A stretch of 64,000 bases of DNA from Prorocentrum cordatum (GCA_963575745.1 CAUYUJ010014627.1:207001-271000); one strand, 5' to 3'. Numbered from the stretch's first letter, positions 21,841 through 33,729 are shown. The notes: generated by a model not told the origin, from the letters alone. Numbers and translations: made by a program.

Positions 21841-23660
21841 CTGGGCGTCCAGGTCTTTTGGATCTCGCGCCCCAGCGCTGCTCTCGTGAGCACAGGTAGC
21901 GCCCCGGCGTCCTGAGACCGCCCTCAGGCTGGCACGCGCCCTGCTGCCGCGGATGCCGCGATCTCCGTCTCCGTTTCATCCGTGGGGGCCCCAGCGGGGT
22001 GCTGGCGGCCCGCCGCGTGCCTCCTTTCAGGGGTTCGTCGAGGCATCTCCAGACGAGACCGTGTCCGAAATGGGAGCTTTCTATGGCTGGTTCTGGTGTT
22101 CCGCTCCTTCTTGTCGGTTTTGTTGGTGCGCGGCGTGCTGGACTCGCACTCCACTCTTTGCTGCTCGCTGCCGTTTTCGTTGGATTCGGGCGCTTTGGCC
22201 TGATCGGCTCAATCTCCACCAGGGCGGGGGGGTGCCACGGTGAGGCTAGAGAACGAACCCAGCTGGATGCTCGCAGTTCCTTCTTCCAGGGGCCATTTCG
22301 AGCGATTTCACTCCAAGCCCACCTCCCCCCAAGTAAGCCAAACTTTGTGTCCTCCCGATCCTTCCTGCGCTTTTCTGCAGCCCTGGCGCCCCCGCCAGGC
22401 GCAGCTCACTCCTGGCGGAGCGCGGGTTGCTGGCCAGGATCCCAGTGGTGTCCATCTGCCTCTTCGGCGTAGCCGCCGAGCCCAACGTTTCCAGGCTTCT
22501 TCTCTTGCTCCCATCGCTGGTGCTCGGCCGGTCGTGCCGCGGCGCGCTGCTTTTTTTGTTTTGCGACGTGCGCGCTGAGCGGCCGTGGCGACGCGCGGCG
22601 GCGCCCAGCCTCGAGAGGCAGTGCCCGGCTCAGGCGAGTGCACCCCACTGGGTGGGAGGGGGGCCCGCCACACACGACCCGCACGGGGGAGTGCAGGACT
22701 GCGCGTGTGACGGGCAGCTGCCGCGGGCGCGCTGCCGCACCCGCCTCTCACGTTCTGCGCCCCCTGCTGCAGGCTTGTGCGCGCTGGGCCTGCACGTGCA
22801 CGCTCTCTTCCACCACTGCCTGGGCCAGTGGGCCCCGCCTGTGCGCCCTCCTCGCTCTGGCGCCTTCTTCTCCACGCGAGTCGCCTCGCGCAGTGCAGCC
22901 GCCTGCAACGCCAGGTGGAATTGAACGAAGCGTGTCCCGCCTTCGAAATTACTCGCGACGGTGCCGCCACCTCGCCGGTGGAAACACATCTGGTGTGTCT
23001 GTTTCTCTCTGGCTCTGTCTGCTCCATGTCTGCACCGACTACAGTCTGCCGACGGAGAGAGCGTGTTTTCGGCGTCACCCCAACATACTAATATCATGTG
23101 TGCGTCCTCCCCCCGCCCCCAGGGGCGACGCGCGCGCCGAGAAATCTTATAGCACATGCGTCGTGGCGGGCGCTTTCTGGCCACACCGCTTGGGAAAGTA
23201 TATGCTGCAGGATGGGTATACCGTATGTTCGGGTCGGACGCGCCTCCAAGGAGGGCATGTCGTGCCAGTATGTCTATGTGCGTCTCATGTTTATTTGTTT
23301 GAGCTCTCAGTTCCGTTGTTGTTCCGCCCCCCCGCGCGACACCTGCGGCCTGCGCCGTGTGTGGAATTGCCCCGCTGGGCTCTGGACTGCGCCAGGTGGC
23401 GGAGCTGCCGTCTGCGCAGCACCCTCGCCAGAGGGCTCCGCGCCGACGCCGCCATGCCGAGACGCGCAGAGCGTGCGGCGGGTGACGCGCGATCCCTTTT
23501 GTTTGCCCAGGAGGAGGGCGAGCTCGCAGAGAGGGGGGGGGGGGCGGGAGGAAAAGGACGGGGAGGAGGAGGAGGAATAGGGTAATTGAAATTCTCTGAC
23601 CCCTGGCCCATCCTGTCCTCTTCGGTTCCCCGCCTTCGGCGGTCGTGGCCCCTGGAGTGG
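21841..23660. other. Non-coding stretch
   Basis: 1.8 kb without a recognisable gene. Long minus-strand frames (22308-24183) are open because of high GC content. Confidence 0.4.
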
Positions 23661-24046
23661 CCAGGCACCGAGAGGGCGCGCACAAGAGGAACCGGGCGCG
23701 AACATTTCTCCGCCTAGGCTGCTGTGGGGGGGGGCGGGGGGGCGGGGGGGCCCGGTGAAAAAGAGATTGGGCCGCTCCTGCGGCGGCGATGATCCAGGAC
23801 GACCCGATCGACAGCCATGTGCGACGGTGATCGGCTCGATCAACGGTCGGCGCCGACTGGCGACGGCCGAAAATCAGTCGGCGACGGCAATCGACGGCGA
23901 CGACCGACGATCCTGTCGGGGACGACCGACGACCACCGGCGACGAGCGACTGCGACGACCGACGATCCGTCGGCGACGATCGGCCACGGCGACGATCACC
24001 GGCGACGGCCATCGACGAAGATCGCCCTCCGCCGAGCTCCGCCGCC
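23661..24046 (+). repeat. Dispersed repeat family E, copy 1
   Basis: Collinear with 25721-26110. Shared blocks are CACCGAGAGGGCGCGCA, then CTCCTGCGGCGGC, GATCCAGGACGA, and a long tract of CGACGATC-type hexamers in the same order. About 385 bp, the longest duplicated unit in the window apart from satellites. Confidence 0.65.
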
Positions 24047-24323
24047 CCGCGGCGAGGAGGACGCACTGGACGCCGACGCGCGGCGGCACGCCGACGCGGA
24101 GGGCGCCTGCGCGTCGGCGTGCCGAGTCGCGGCGGCCGTGGCGCCCGCGGCGGTGCGCGGCGGCACGGCCGCGGCCCGGGCACCGCCGCGCCTGCAGGCG
24201 GCCGACGGCGCCGTGAGTGCCGTGGACGTGGGCAGGCTCGGGCGGGGATTCGGATTCGGATTCGGAACGATGGCGACGCAACATCTCATCATCGAGCACA
24301 AGAGAACCCCGAACCCGAATAAC

Positions 24324-24477
24324 ACGATGGAGACGTGGCCTCACTGAGTTCCCCGTCTTCGCGTTAGGGGGTTGGGTCTGATACACCTGCAGAAAAGACC
24401 CCCCTATGCCTCATTGTTTTGGCCCTCCGAACTCAGGTCCCCTCCCAAAGGGTTTGAGGTCCTTTTTGGGTTAATCA
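24324..24477 (+). repeat. Dispersed repeat family D, copy 2
   Basis: Homologous to 18811-18978. It lies between two related 40-bp sequences (24262-24302 and 24673-24715, both with GATTCGNAACGAT-GCGACGCAA), so it may have inserted into an older duplication. Confidence 0.65.
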
Positions 24478-24897
24478 TCTTAGCTGCCTCGATGCGCCCG
24501 TTTCGATACGCAGCACGCGCCGTTCTCAGAACGTCCGTGTCAGTGCGTGGCGCGTTGGCTCCACGTACATCGGCTCACGTTTTGGCGAGCGTATCGCGTC
24601 AGGCCGTTTTCGGTCTGCGTGTTAAGCTCCGTGTTAAAACGTTACGGGTTGGGTGTTGCGTATCGGGGCAGCTAAGATTCGTAACGATTGCGACGCAATA
24701 TCTATGTCGAGCATGCGACGCCCCCCTGACCTTGAAGACGCACTGGACGACAAGGAAGACGAAGCTCCACACGCACGGCGCGATGAGCCGCCGAGGCACG
24801 ACATCGAGGCAGCTAGGAGCCAAAAGAAATGGCTGTGGACCCGCCTCGAGTCGCATGTGCTGGGAGTTGGGGCTCACGTAAGGGGTCATCGCTAACA

Positions 24898-25352
24898 GAG
24901 GTCAGCCAACCCCTCTCAGGCTGACGTGGGTTTGGGAAGGGCGGACAGGGAGGGGAATCGGGGCTCGCGTCGGAACGAAAGAAGTGGGTCCGGGAATAAT
25001 GGGTGCGAAGGTCGAATGTCCTGTTCATTTTGAACAGGGCACGCTCTCGATTTTGCCGCGATCGTTGTCCATTCGAGACGGAAGGCCGCCTGCCCAACAG
25101 CGGCCGCTGTCGGCTTCGGACTACATTCGTTGTTTGGCATCACGCCTGTTGTATTGATTTCGGACGTCCATAGTAGCGGAGGTCAGCGCTGATGGGGGTC
25201 AGCCAACCCGCTCTGGCTGACGCGGGTTTTGGGAGCCACGTGGGGCCGATTCCCATTTCTGCCCTCCGCTGGCCTGGGTTTGGGAGCTACCAATCGGCCG
25301 GCCGGGCTTCGCGACATGGCTCTGGCTGACCCGGGTTTGTGTTGACCGGGGT
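24898..25352 (+). repeat. Family P: three copies of a GGTCAGCC...GGCTGAC motif
   Basis: Copies at 24898-24940, 25177-25234 and 25312-25352 share GGTCAGCCAACCC, CTCTGGCTGACG and GGGTTT-GGG. Each is a small hairpin (GTCAGCC pairing with GGCTGAC). Intervening sequence is unrelated by eye. Confidence 0.55.
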
Positions 25353-25720
25353 TGGTGCTTTCCCGAGGGAGGGGGAGGGGGAGGGGGAGGAAGTGAGGAG
25401 TGGGGGTGGAGGAGGAGCGGGAAGGAGGGTGGGGAGGAGGGAGGACGAGGCGGAGGGAGGGGAGGAGCAGGAATTGAAGCAGGAGGACGAGGCGACTGAT
25501 GACGAGGGGGGAAGGGGGGATGATGAGAGGGATAAAGGGGAGGTGTGGGAGGTGGTCACAGGCCACCCCGCCGTGGGAAACCGGGGGGGGGGAAGGTGGA
25601 TGATGACGGCGAGGAGGAGGGAGTTTTTGTTTGGCTGCAGCCGTGCCGAGGCAGGCGCATGGGATCAGTTAGCAAGGGAGCTCAGGCGCGCCATCTCGCA
25701 GACGTGAGGGGTACGGCAGT
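25353..25720. other. Non-coding, GGA-rich
   Basis: 25367-25530 is GGA/GAG-rich. No gene is supported. Confidence 0.5.
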
Positions 25721-26110
25721 GTCCAGACACCGAGAGGGCGCGCAAAAGAAAAGCCCAGCGCGAGCATTCCTTCGCCTCGGCTTCCGTGCGGGGTGGGGCC
25801 CGGCGGGCCCGTGGAAGAGGCTGGGCGACTCCTGCGGCGGCTACGATCCAGGACGATCCGATCGGCAGCGACGATCACGGGCAACGATCGACGACCACAT
25901 CGACGATGCTCGGCGGCGATTGACGATCCGACGCCGACTGGCGACGGCCGACAATCGGTCAGCGACGGCAATCGACGGCAACGACCGACGATCCGTCGGG
26001 GACGACCGACGATCACCGCCGACGAGCGAAGGCGACGACCGACGATGCGTTGGCGACGATCGACCATGGCGACCGAAGCGATCGTCGGCGAGGCCCGAGC
26101 GGCGCCTCCC
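25721..26110 (+). repeat. Dispersed repeat family E, copy 2
   Basis: See 23661-24046. The two copies are 2.06 kb apart in the same orientation. Confidence 0.65.
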
Positions 26111-26257
26111 CCGTCGCGGCCGAGGCCCGCGCGGCACGCGGTGGCCGCCGCCCCGGCAGCCGCGGAGGCGCAGGGGTCGGCCACCGCCGCGGCGGGCCCC
26201 CCGCGGGTAGCTAGGAGCCGCGGCCCCCGGATCCGGGGTGGGTCGGGGGCGGCGATG

Positions 26258-26430
26258 GTCAGAGGAGGGGAGGGTGCCCACACCGCTGCCCCTCTGTCGT
26301 GTCCGCCTTTTGGGGGCATCCTGGGAGGCCCTCGCCACCACCGCTGGGTTCGCTTCGGAGTTCTGGCCAGAACGCTCCCCAGGCGGGGCCTGGGGAGTGG
26401 CGGTATCGGCACCTTCTTTTTCTCCCCAGG
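26258..26430 (+). mobile_element. Intron-shaped inverted-repeat element, family C, copy 2
   Basis: Begins GTCAGAGGAGG, ends CTTTTTCTCCCCAG, and is followed by GTAGG. Terminal inverted repeats are GGTGCCCACACCGCTGCCCC (26273) and GGGGAGTGGCGGTATCGGCA (26392). The core CCTCGCCACCACCGCTGGGT matches copy 1. It has the ends, length (173 bp) and 3' pyrimidine tract of an intron. The bases on either side do not give a recognisable protein. Confidence 0.65.
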
Positions 26431-27200
26431 TAGGGGCACATGCAGCCAAGACGCTGAAGTCAGGACAGCCTTTTGATTCGGATCGGGCTCGCCGTTCCTC
26501 AGGCCATTTCGCGGTTGTTCCTGTGGCCCTCCTCGTGCACCCAGGCGCTGTTGGCGCTAGATGGGCTTGGTTCCTTACTTAGCGTTCCTTATTTCAGCGG
26601 CCCTTCTGTAGCCCAGGGGCGAGCCGATGGTCCATGTGTTCGGCGAGGCTCCCCAGCGGGATACGTGTAAGGCCCGCCCCTGGGCTAGTTGCCCCTATCG
26701 TCGCCGCCGAGTGGGAGGGATCGCTGCGTGAAATCCGACCCCGACCCAGACCTCTGGGTCAGTTTCGGAGGTCGTCACGGCGATCGTGGCGGCCACACTC
26801 TGGGACATTGGTATGCCCCAGGCCATTGGTATTGCCTGGGGCCAATCGGCTTTGGCAAGGAGGGGCTCACCCCTCCCCAGCCCCCCGCCCCCGCTCTGCG
26901 ATGTAGACGCGGCTCGTAATTCACAATAATCTAGTGACAGATAGCTGTCAATGTATGGTCAACATGGCTACACGTCAGTCGTTGGAAGTAGGTACTCCGG
27001 ATTTCCAGATGCCAATCTACTTCAAGCGCCTTCCTATTTCAATAATCGGTATGTTTCTGCTGTAACGTAATACTTCTCTGGGAGAACCTGAAACCAATCT
27101 ACTTGATCCGCCTTCCTACTTCATGCTTTTACCCAATGATTCCGACCAGCGTGTAGTCAGTTTTTTGGGGTGAGGGGTCGATTCTCACACACCTGAGGGA
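26431..27200. other. Non-coding stretch
   Basis: No gene is supported. 26935-27160 is less GC-rich and contains a repeated CCAATCTACTT / CTTCCTA-TTCA motif (near 27010 and 27093). Confidence 0.4.
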
Positions 27201-27334
27201 GTTAGAGGAGAGAATATTCCGATGCTGCTGCTCGTCCTGGATAGCCCTCGCCGCCACGCTTGGACCTGCTTCGAGTCAGGGACACAACCTGGGGGAGGTC
27301 CAGCAGCGGTGCCAGTGGGTGGTTTCGTCTGAAG
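27201..27334 (+). mobile_element. Family C element, copy 3 (shorter)
   Basis: Begins GTTAGAGGAG, then a CCGATGCTGCTGCTCG arm, the core CCTCGCCGCCACGCTTGGAC and a GCAGCGGTGCCAGTGGG arm, ending GTCTGAAG. It is diverged and about 40 bp shorter than copies 1 and 2. Confidence 0.5.
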
Positions 27335-28297
27335 ACTCTATGATGCGTTCCAAGCGAAGAGATGACACAGCACGTTTGGGTTCAGGAGTTCTGGGATCCG
27401 CTGTATGGCCGACAGGAGCCCGGAGCCAGCGGCATTGGTGCCTTTTTTTGTATTCCGTGCACGGAGGGCGGGGCATCGGCATGGGGTCTCGGGCCAGAGG
27501 GACTGGAGGCGATGATAGGGGCGAGCAGCCTCGTGGCGGCCACAGCACGCAATTGCCGGGGAGCCTCGCCGAAGGCGTGGACCGTCGGCGCCCCTGGTTG
27601 CAATGTGTTGCTTCCCCCCTGGGCTATATTCGCCCCTGTCGTCGCTCACGAAGGGAGGGTGAAGCTTCCGGATCGCAGGCCCCCTCCGCCTCCGGGAGGG
27701 GAAATGAGGATGGAGGGAAGGAGAGGGGGGGAACGAGGGGGAGGAGGAAGAGGAGGAGGAGGAGGAGGAGGGTGAGAAGGACGATGAGGACGAGGAGGAG
27801 GAGGACGAATGACGGAGGATATGAAGAAATAGAAAGGCGACGACGACGCTGGTTTGTGTGCTTTTGTACATACTCATTCAGGCTGTTCTGGGGGTGGTGG
27901 GGGGAATCATGGCGGGAAGGGGACACGGAAGAAGGAGATGGCGGGAATGGGGAGGGAATGATAAAGAGGATCTGAGGACTGCACAAGGCCTCGAGGATGG
28001 GAACGGGAGGAAGACGACGGGGAGGAGCGGAGGAGGGAGAGGTGCGGGATGTCCCGGAGGAGGAGCCGGGATGCATCAAGCCAGAAGTGGAGGAAACATG
28101 GTGAGGATAAGGATGGAGGAGGATGAGCAGAAGGCGGATGACGAGGAGAGGAGGAGGAGGACGGTGGATGAGGAGAGAGGGAGGGAGCACGTGACAAAGG
28201 TTGGGAGGGAGGAAAAGGACGGGGATGAGGTCGACTAGAGGAAAGAAGAATACGTGAGCGCCACCTGCAGGCCGCCCTGCCACAGCAACCAGGAAGA
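27335..28297. other. Non-coding, with GGA tract
   Basis: 27715-27810 and 27990-28230 are GGA/GAG-rich. No gene is supported. Confidence 0.45.
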
Positions 28298-28456
28298 GCA
28301 TTGGCGAGGTTTTCTCGGAGTGCGACCCAGGACAATCCTTCAGAACTCCGCTGGGATGCATTAGCGAGGTTTTTTTTTTCCAGAGTGCAACCCAGGAGGA
28401 AACTGCCGAGCTCCCAGGAGAAACAGTAGCGAGGTTTTCTCGGAGTGAAACCCCGG
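28298..28456 (+). repeat. Three copies of the GCGAGG...CTCGGAGTGC motif
   Basis: Copies at 28298-28330, 28358-28395 and 28423-28456. The consensus is GCATTGGCGAGG, TTTTCTCGGAGTGC, then (A/G)ACCC-GG. Copy 2 has a run of 10 T. Five more copies lie at 32.5, 34.0 and 35.6-35.7 kb, all in the same orientation. Confidence 0.8.
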
Positions 28457-28767
28457 AGAAGCTAACGGCAGGGGCAGAATGGAGAGAGCTACAGGAGCGC
28501 CCCACGGCAGACCAGATGTGGAAGAAATGGATTGAGGCAGGCAGGAATGCCATGAACTAAGTGTTCCCCATCAAGAAGAAGCAGGAAGACAAGGGGGTGA
28601 CCGCCTTCCAGTTAGTACGTCCTTCCCTACTGGCCAAACATGAATGGAGTTAAGAGCGGGCATGGTAAAGTCTGACACGCAGGAGAGTCTGGCATGGTGG
28701 AGTTCAGTGGACTGGCTCAAATAACTGGGCAAACACCCCCACGAAAGGGGGGCTGGTAGCCGAACCG

Positions 28768-29254
28768 ATGGACCGGGAAGGGTACGAGCAGGAGCATGAC
28801 GAGATGATAGCAGAGAATATGCCGCTCCCATTGGACATGGAGTTGGGGGCCCAAGTGGAGAGGGATAACAGAAACATGCAGAAGTACTGCAGGAATGCGG
28901 CAAAGACGGGGGGTCCCCCCGTGGGGAGTACCAGCGGAACTAACATGGGTGATACTGGAACCTACAGTCAACCTGGAAGACCCTGAGCAGCTGAGCAATA
29001 AGCTGGAGCAGCAGATAGCACGGGCGGCGGAGAACCGAGATGACTAGGAAGACTTGGACAAGCACAGCTCACTCTACAAGTACAGAGTGGCAGGGCTTGT
29101 ATTCCAGAAAATGGGTTGGACATCAGGCAGAGCGCTGGGCAGGACAGGCAGAGACGACGATGGTGAAGCATTACGGGCGACGGAAAAACAACGTATCACC
29201 CGGGGAGACATGAGAAAGTTGGGATGGGACCGTCGGCGTTGGAGAAAGACGTGA
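28768..29254 (+). pseudogene. G-patch-like ORF remnant upstream of LINE B
   Basis: One frame from about 28960 reads EDPEQLSNKLEQQIARAAEN, a stop at 29045-29047, then LVFQKMGWTSGRALGRTG and on to 29254. The FQKMGWxxGRALG spacing resembles a G-patch (a short glycine-rich RNA-binding motif). A separate frame, 28768-28986, is acidic and Asn/Met-rich. They precede the RT block, so they may belong to its ORF1. Identification is tentative. Confidence 0.35.
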
Positions 29255-30239
29255 GTATGGAGTGCAGGAACAAGCTACAGGACATCCTCATCAAGTGTCG
29301 CCAATATCAAGCTACTCCTTTGTATTGGCACAGGTACGTTTCCTTCTCTGCAGAAAAGGCAATCAAACCAGGGTATTGGAGGAAAAAGAGTCATGCACGC
29401 AGATTGCTCAATGGGAATGGCCCTTCACAAGGGTACCCATTACAGTGGGAAACACCGAGACACCCATGTCGGGCCCGGGGAGGGCTTAGAAATATATCGA
29501 GAGAGAACGCGATTACCTGCGTCGAGGCCACACAGTGGAGAGCAAGGCAGGCAGGAGCGAGCACCATCGCCAGCAACTGCGACTGCACAAACGCCTTCGC
29601 GAGCACGAAACGCAACCTCCTGCTGGCACCAGTCTTCGCCATTTCGAAAGAGGAGGACCTACCATTCGCTGTTGAGTACACTACACTTCAATGGGCATGG
29701 AATGCGCCGGCGACTGGCTGCATGCGCAGACCACGCGAGGGGTGCAAATGGAATGTGCCGTGCGCCCAACAGTCCGATGATTCTTGCAACCTCTACGTGG
29801 GACAGTGGCACCAGGAAGAAATGGAGAGGGGCGAGATGCAGACAGTACGTGGTGCAATGGGCCCAGCCAACGAACAAGAGCACGACCTCTCGCTCAACAC
29901 TTTCATGGGCGACATCATCAAGATCCACGCAGTGGCATCGTCGGGGCCGCCCCCACAGGAGACTGGAGTTAGCGAGGTAATATCGGGCACCATTTGGGGC
30001 TCGGCGAAAGCGAGGATTTCCGGGCTCGCCCTTGCCCCCGTTCCTTTCGGCTCTTGGCGGAAGCTAGGTTATCTCGGATCGCCCCGGAGCCCGCGCGAGA
30101 AGACTTGCAGACCAGATCGACGCCACCACGCAGCGCCTAGAGCGCAAGTTGGAGAAAGGAGGATGGAGCTTGAACCCAGCCAAGACCAACCACCTGGTGA
30201 CTTTTCGAGGGCCAGGGCGAGACGGGACCACGAGGCAGC

Positions 30240-30313
<74 letters not shown>

Positions 30314-31130
30314 GAGAGAGAGAGAGAGAAAGAAAGAAAGAAACAGAGAGAAAGAGACAGAGATATCAAAACAAGAGAAGAAAAACACAAACAAACAAAA
30401 AGAGGATCAAGGGCACGCCGGCGAGGGAGATGAGGGCACTGGGGCCACGCCTACCAGATGATCAAGGATACGCGGGAGAGATCAAGACGAGGTGCGAGGC
30501 CACGCAGGTAGCCTACAGACAATGTGGATGCTTCTGGTCTTCAGATACTACAGACATGATAAAGAAGGAGATGTGCCGGGCGTTTGTTTCGGGGGCAGGC
30601 CCTAGTGGGTCGACGGCGCTTGTGCTGGTGGAAAGTCACTCGAAGGCACTCGACAGTACGATGGCTCTACTTTTGAGGAGAATGGCAGGAGGCAGGATGA
30701 GCTGGGTAGAAGTAGATGGACCGACCAGGTGCTACGCCAACAAGGAGTTTTGTCAGGAGACGGAGGACGCCGCGCTGATCGACAGCACCGAGGATGCGCA
30801 GGCTACGGTGGTGCAGACCATGTGCGAAATCTCAGGGGGACTTTGGCGGTGTGTTGGTAGCAGTTTTTGGCGCGTCGAAGCTGGGCAGCCTCTATCAGAC
30901 CAGGAGATTGGAAATTGGGTGGGCGTGCGAAAGATCTACGCCATGGGCCGGGCAGGCGGTCAGGGACATCCAGGCGCTGGCGGAGGTCAGCGAGGACGCC
31001 AGGAGCAAGTGCCCGACGAGGCAGTCAGACATCTGAATGTTCAAGAAGGGCGCGAGAGATTGGGAAACGTGGATTGGGGCGGACCCCAGTGTCCCACGCC
31101 GCGCTGAAAAAGGCCTGAGACACAACGCTA
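29224..31130 (+). pseudogene. LINE B reverse transcriptase remnant
   Basis: An open frame of 627 codons (29224-31107) contains motif A NCDCTNAFASTKRNLLL (about 29575-29625) and a motif C-like SLNTFMGDIIKIHAV (29893-29937), where the usual (Y/F)xDD reads FMGD. The next piece, ERKLEKGGWSLNPAKTNHLV, is in another frame at about 30140-30200. After an AG microsatellite the thumb returns as LGPRLPDDQGYAGEIKTRCE and then LVLVESHSKALDSTMALLLR. The tail (30794-31118) matches the EVSEDA-type 3' end of dinoflagellate LINEs. Frames change at least twice, and motif C is damaged. Confidence 0.6.
30238..30337. repeat. AG microsatellite inside LINE B
   Basis: About 100 bp of AG dinucleotides, followed by AAAG units to 30355. 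It lies between the RT palm and thumb pieces and coincides with a change of frame. Confidence 0.95.
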
Positions 31131-31779
31131 TTAGAAATTGCGGTGGGAGGAGAAGTGGTGGTTCAGTTTTGGCGTGCCTGGGAAACTGGGACAGAGTGGC
31201 AGGTGCGCGGGGCGCAAGTTATTGCGGCGGCGGCGCTGGCAGGGCGCGGGGGCGTGGCACGCGATTGTCTTCCGCTTGCCCCTAGCCCGGCGATGGCGAC
31301 TCAATGTCCACGGTGATTGAGCTCTTCTGCGCCAGCAGAAACAACGACCGACCATGTGCTGAGGGCGACGGGGGGCCGCAGGATCTGCTACAAAAAAACA
31401 GAAGCTGATGGAAACACCCAGTACAATAACACCCTTCCTTCGTCTGCATCCCCTATGGCTTCCAGGCTCAATCCTTGGAGGGCCTTCAGGTGCGCGCGCG
31501 CGCTGCCATCGTCCTGGGCCGCGCTGCGCGAAAGATGGCGATGGCACCGCGGAGACTATCCCCGCCCAAACGAGGAGCAATCGCGGAGAGGGAAGGAGAG
31601 CCGAAGCACCGCGGGGGCGGCAAGGGAAAAGGAAATGACCAGTGGCACGCAAAAGGGACCAGCGCCAAGGCAGCGGGAAGCTCGCCAACGGCCGCGGCCG
31701 CGGCGACGGGGTGGAGCGGCAAAGGCGGAGGAGGAGGTCGCAGACCCCCCCCCCCCGCGCCCGCCAGTCATGCGCAGCG
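31131..31779. other. Non-coding spacer between LINE B and next ORF remnant
   Basis: GC-rich with no recognised gene or element. Confidence 0.4.
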
Positions 31780-32492
31780 GGCGACTACGAGGAGTTCGTC
31801 CTAAGAGGGCGCACCGACGGACTTCAGAGGCTGGCCTTCCGCTGGGCAGCAGAGATCAGAGATGAACAACAGGTCGGACTTCTTCCCCGCGCCAGTCAGC
31901 AATCGGGCGTTTCGGAAGTCGACGGCAGCGGGGCAGAACTACGGGGGCCCGGTCAGGGAGAAGGGCAAGCGGCTCAAGATGGGGCCGCCAGGCGCCCACG
32001 TGGGGATGGCGCTCATGGAAGGCATCCAAGAGTTGGTGTCGGACTGGCAGAAGGAGGATCAATCAGCAGTACCAGCATCCAAAGATCGAGCAATGGACGC
32101 CCTGAACGACTTCCGGAAGCTGATGGAGGACAACAGCGGGCACAGCCAGGCCATGATCACAGAGGCGATCAAGATGTGCAAGGTCAGCGAGATCTACGTG
32201 GCGCGCACCTAGAAAGAACAGGAACCCGAACGAGGACGAGCAGGATTTCTGGGAGGAGGGCTCGGGCAAGATCCAGATCGGCACCAACGAGCCCCCCAAC
32301 TTCAGAGCGGCGCTTCCGAAAACCACGAAGGAAGCCACCATGGCGAGGCTGGGCCAGTCCGCAGGCCGCAGCCTGAGGATTGCGATGGGGATGCGGATCG
32401 TCTACGTGGGGGGTAAGAAGCCCCAGTCGGCGGCGCCCGAACCGGAGCTGGAGAGGACGGTGGAGCGGGAACTTCAGCGTCGGCGCCGCTGA
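31780..32492 (+). pseudogene. ORF1-like remnant, one frameshift
   Basis: The frame starting ATG 31862 reads MNNRSDFFPAPVSNRAFRKS, then ALMEGIQELVSDWQKEDQSA and an acidic helical segment, with a stop at 32210-32212. Shifting frame there gives RKNRNPNEDEQDFWEEGSGK and LQRRRR, ending at TGA 32490-32492. Both halves have protein-like composition and no other stops, so a single indel near 32205 explains the break. Upstream, DYEEFVLRGRTDGLQRLAFR is in a third frame. It resembles the charged ORF1-type proteins near dinoflagellate LINEs; I cannot name a domain. Confidence 0.5.
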
Positions 32493-32509
32493 GGATGGAG
32501 GAGGTGGTG

Positions 32510-32598
32510 GCATTTGCGAAGTTTTCTCGGAGTGCTGCGCCACAGAGGCCAGAGGGGGCAGTTGCATTGGCGAGGTATTCTCGGAGTGCAAAGGCCCC
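32510..32598 (+). repeat. Two copies of the GCGAGG...CTCGGAGTGC motif
   Basis: Copies at 32510-32541 and 32564-32598, starting 17 bp after the ORF stop at 32492. A decayed third (GGAAGTTTTCCCAGTGCGAC) is at 32750-32769. Confidence 0.8.
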
Positions 32599-32799
32599 AG
32601 GGCAGAGTGCCAGGCCACGGCTGGCGCGGACAAGCACGTGCATTGCACCTCCGACGGCGTCAGCATCGTGCAGTGAGGGTGCCGCCTCAGGGGGGCCACC
32701 CCCTAGGGCAGTTGGCGTAGCTGGCGTGCCCAACAGCGCGCAGACGAGGAGGAAGTTTTCCCAGTGCGACCCTACCTAGGAGTTGGAGCATCTAGGAAA

Positions 32800-32955
32800 G
32801 CAACATCTACATCTACACCGACAGCTACATTAACATCTACACCTTCATCTACATCTACATCAAAATCAACAGCGTGACCCACATCTACACCTACATCTAC
32901 ACCTGCATCTACATCTACATACACATCTACATCTACACCTACACCTACATCTAGG
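32800..32955. repeat. CATCTA hexanucleotide array
   Basis: About 155 bp of ACATCT/ACACCT units. Confidence 0.95.
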
Positions 32956-33410
32956 GTGCGCTCGGCTGCGCTGTGTTGTGCTAGGCTATGCTATGCTATG
33001 CTGCGCTGTGCGATGCTATGCTACGATATGCGGCGCCATGCTATGCTATGCTATGCTGCGCTATCATATGCTAGGCTATGCGATGATATGTTATGCTGCG
33101 CGATGATATGCGCTGCTGTGTTATGATATGAATTGCTGCGCTATGCTATGCGATGTTATGCTGCGCTGCGCTATGCTGCGCTGTGCTATGCTAAGCAATG
33201 CTATGCGATGCTATGCTGTGCTATGCTATGCTATGTTGTGCTCGGCTGTGCTATGCTTTGCTATGTTGTGTTAATGCTGCGCTGCGCTATGCTGCGCTAA
33301 GCTAAGGTAAGGTAAGCTGTGCAGGCTAGGCTAGGCGAAGCTAAGCTAAGCTAAGCTAAGTTAAGCTAGGCTAAGCTAAGATGAGATAAGCAACGCTAAG
33401 CTAAGGGGCC
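32956..33410. repeat. TATGC pentanucleotide array
   Basis: About 455 bp of TATGC, TGCGC and TGTGC units, drifting to AAGCT units after 33290. It abuts the CATCTA array. Confidence 0.95.
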
Positions 33411-33567
33411 GTCACTGGGGGAACTGCGGGGCGGATGCCGGGGGGGCCGCCCGGGGCGGGGAACGCTGCCCGGCCCTCTAAGCACACCGAGTAAGAACCC
33501 TTCTAGGCAGAGCCTAGGTAGGGAAATATGCTTTTCGAATGATCATAGAATTGCATAATCAATCAGC

Positions 33568-33729
33568 ATGGACGTTGAGCGCCCCGCCGAACTCAGACGT
33601 TTTGCCCCGAATGGTAGGATATACGGAATGGCCCTGAAGTTCCGAGCAGAGCGGGAAGCTGAGTTACAGGGAAACGCATTGGGCAAAGGCCTCTGTGGCA
33701 ACAACCAGCCCACCCATCCCAGTCAGTAA
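33568..33729 (+). CDS. Small ORF, unidentified
   Basis: ATG 33568 to TAA 33729 gives 53 residues, MDVERPAELRRFAPNGRIYG and then ALKFRAEREAELQGNALG. Composition is protein-like (charged, no low complexity) and unlike its neighbours. It might be an exon or an element fragment. No homology is recognised. Confidence 0.25.
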   Translation: MDVERPAELRRFAPNGRIYGMALKFRAEREAELQGNALGKGLCGNNQPTHPSQ

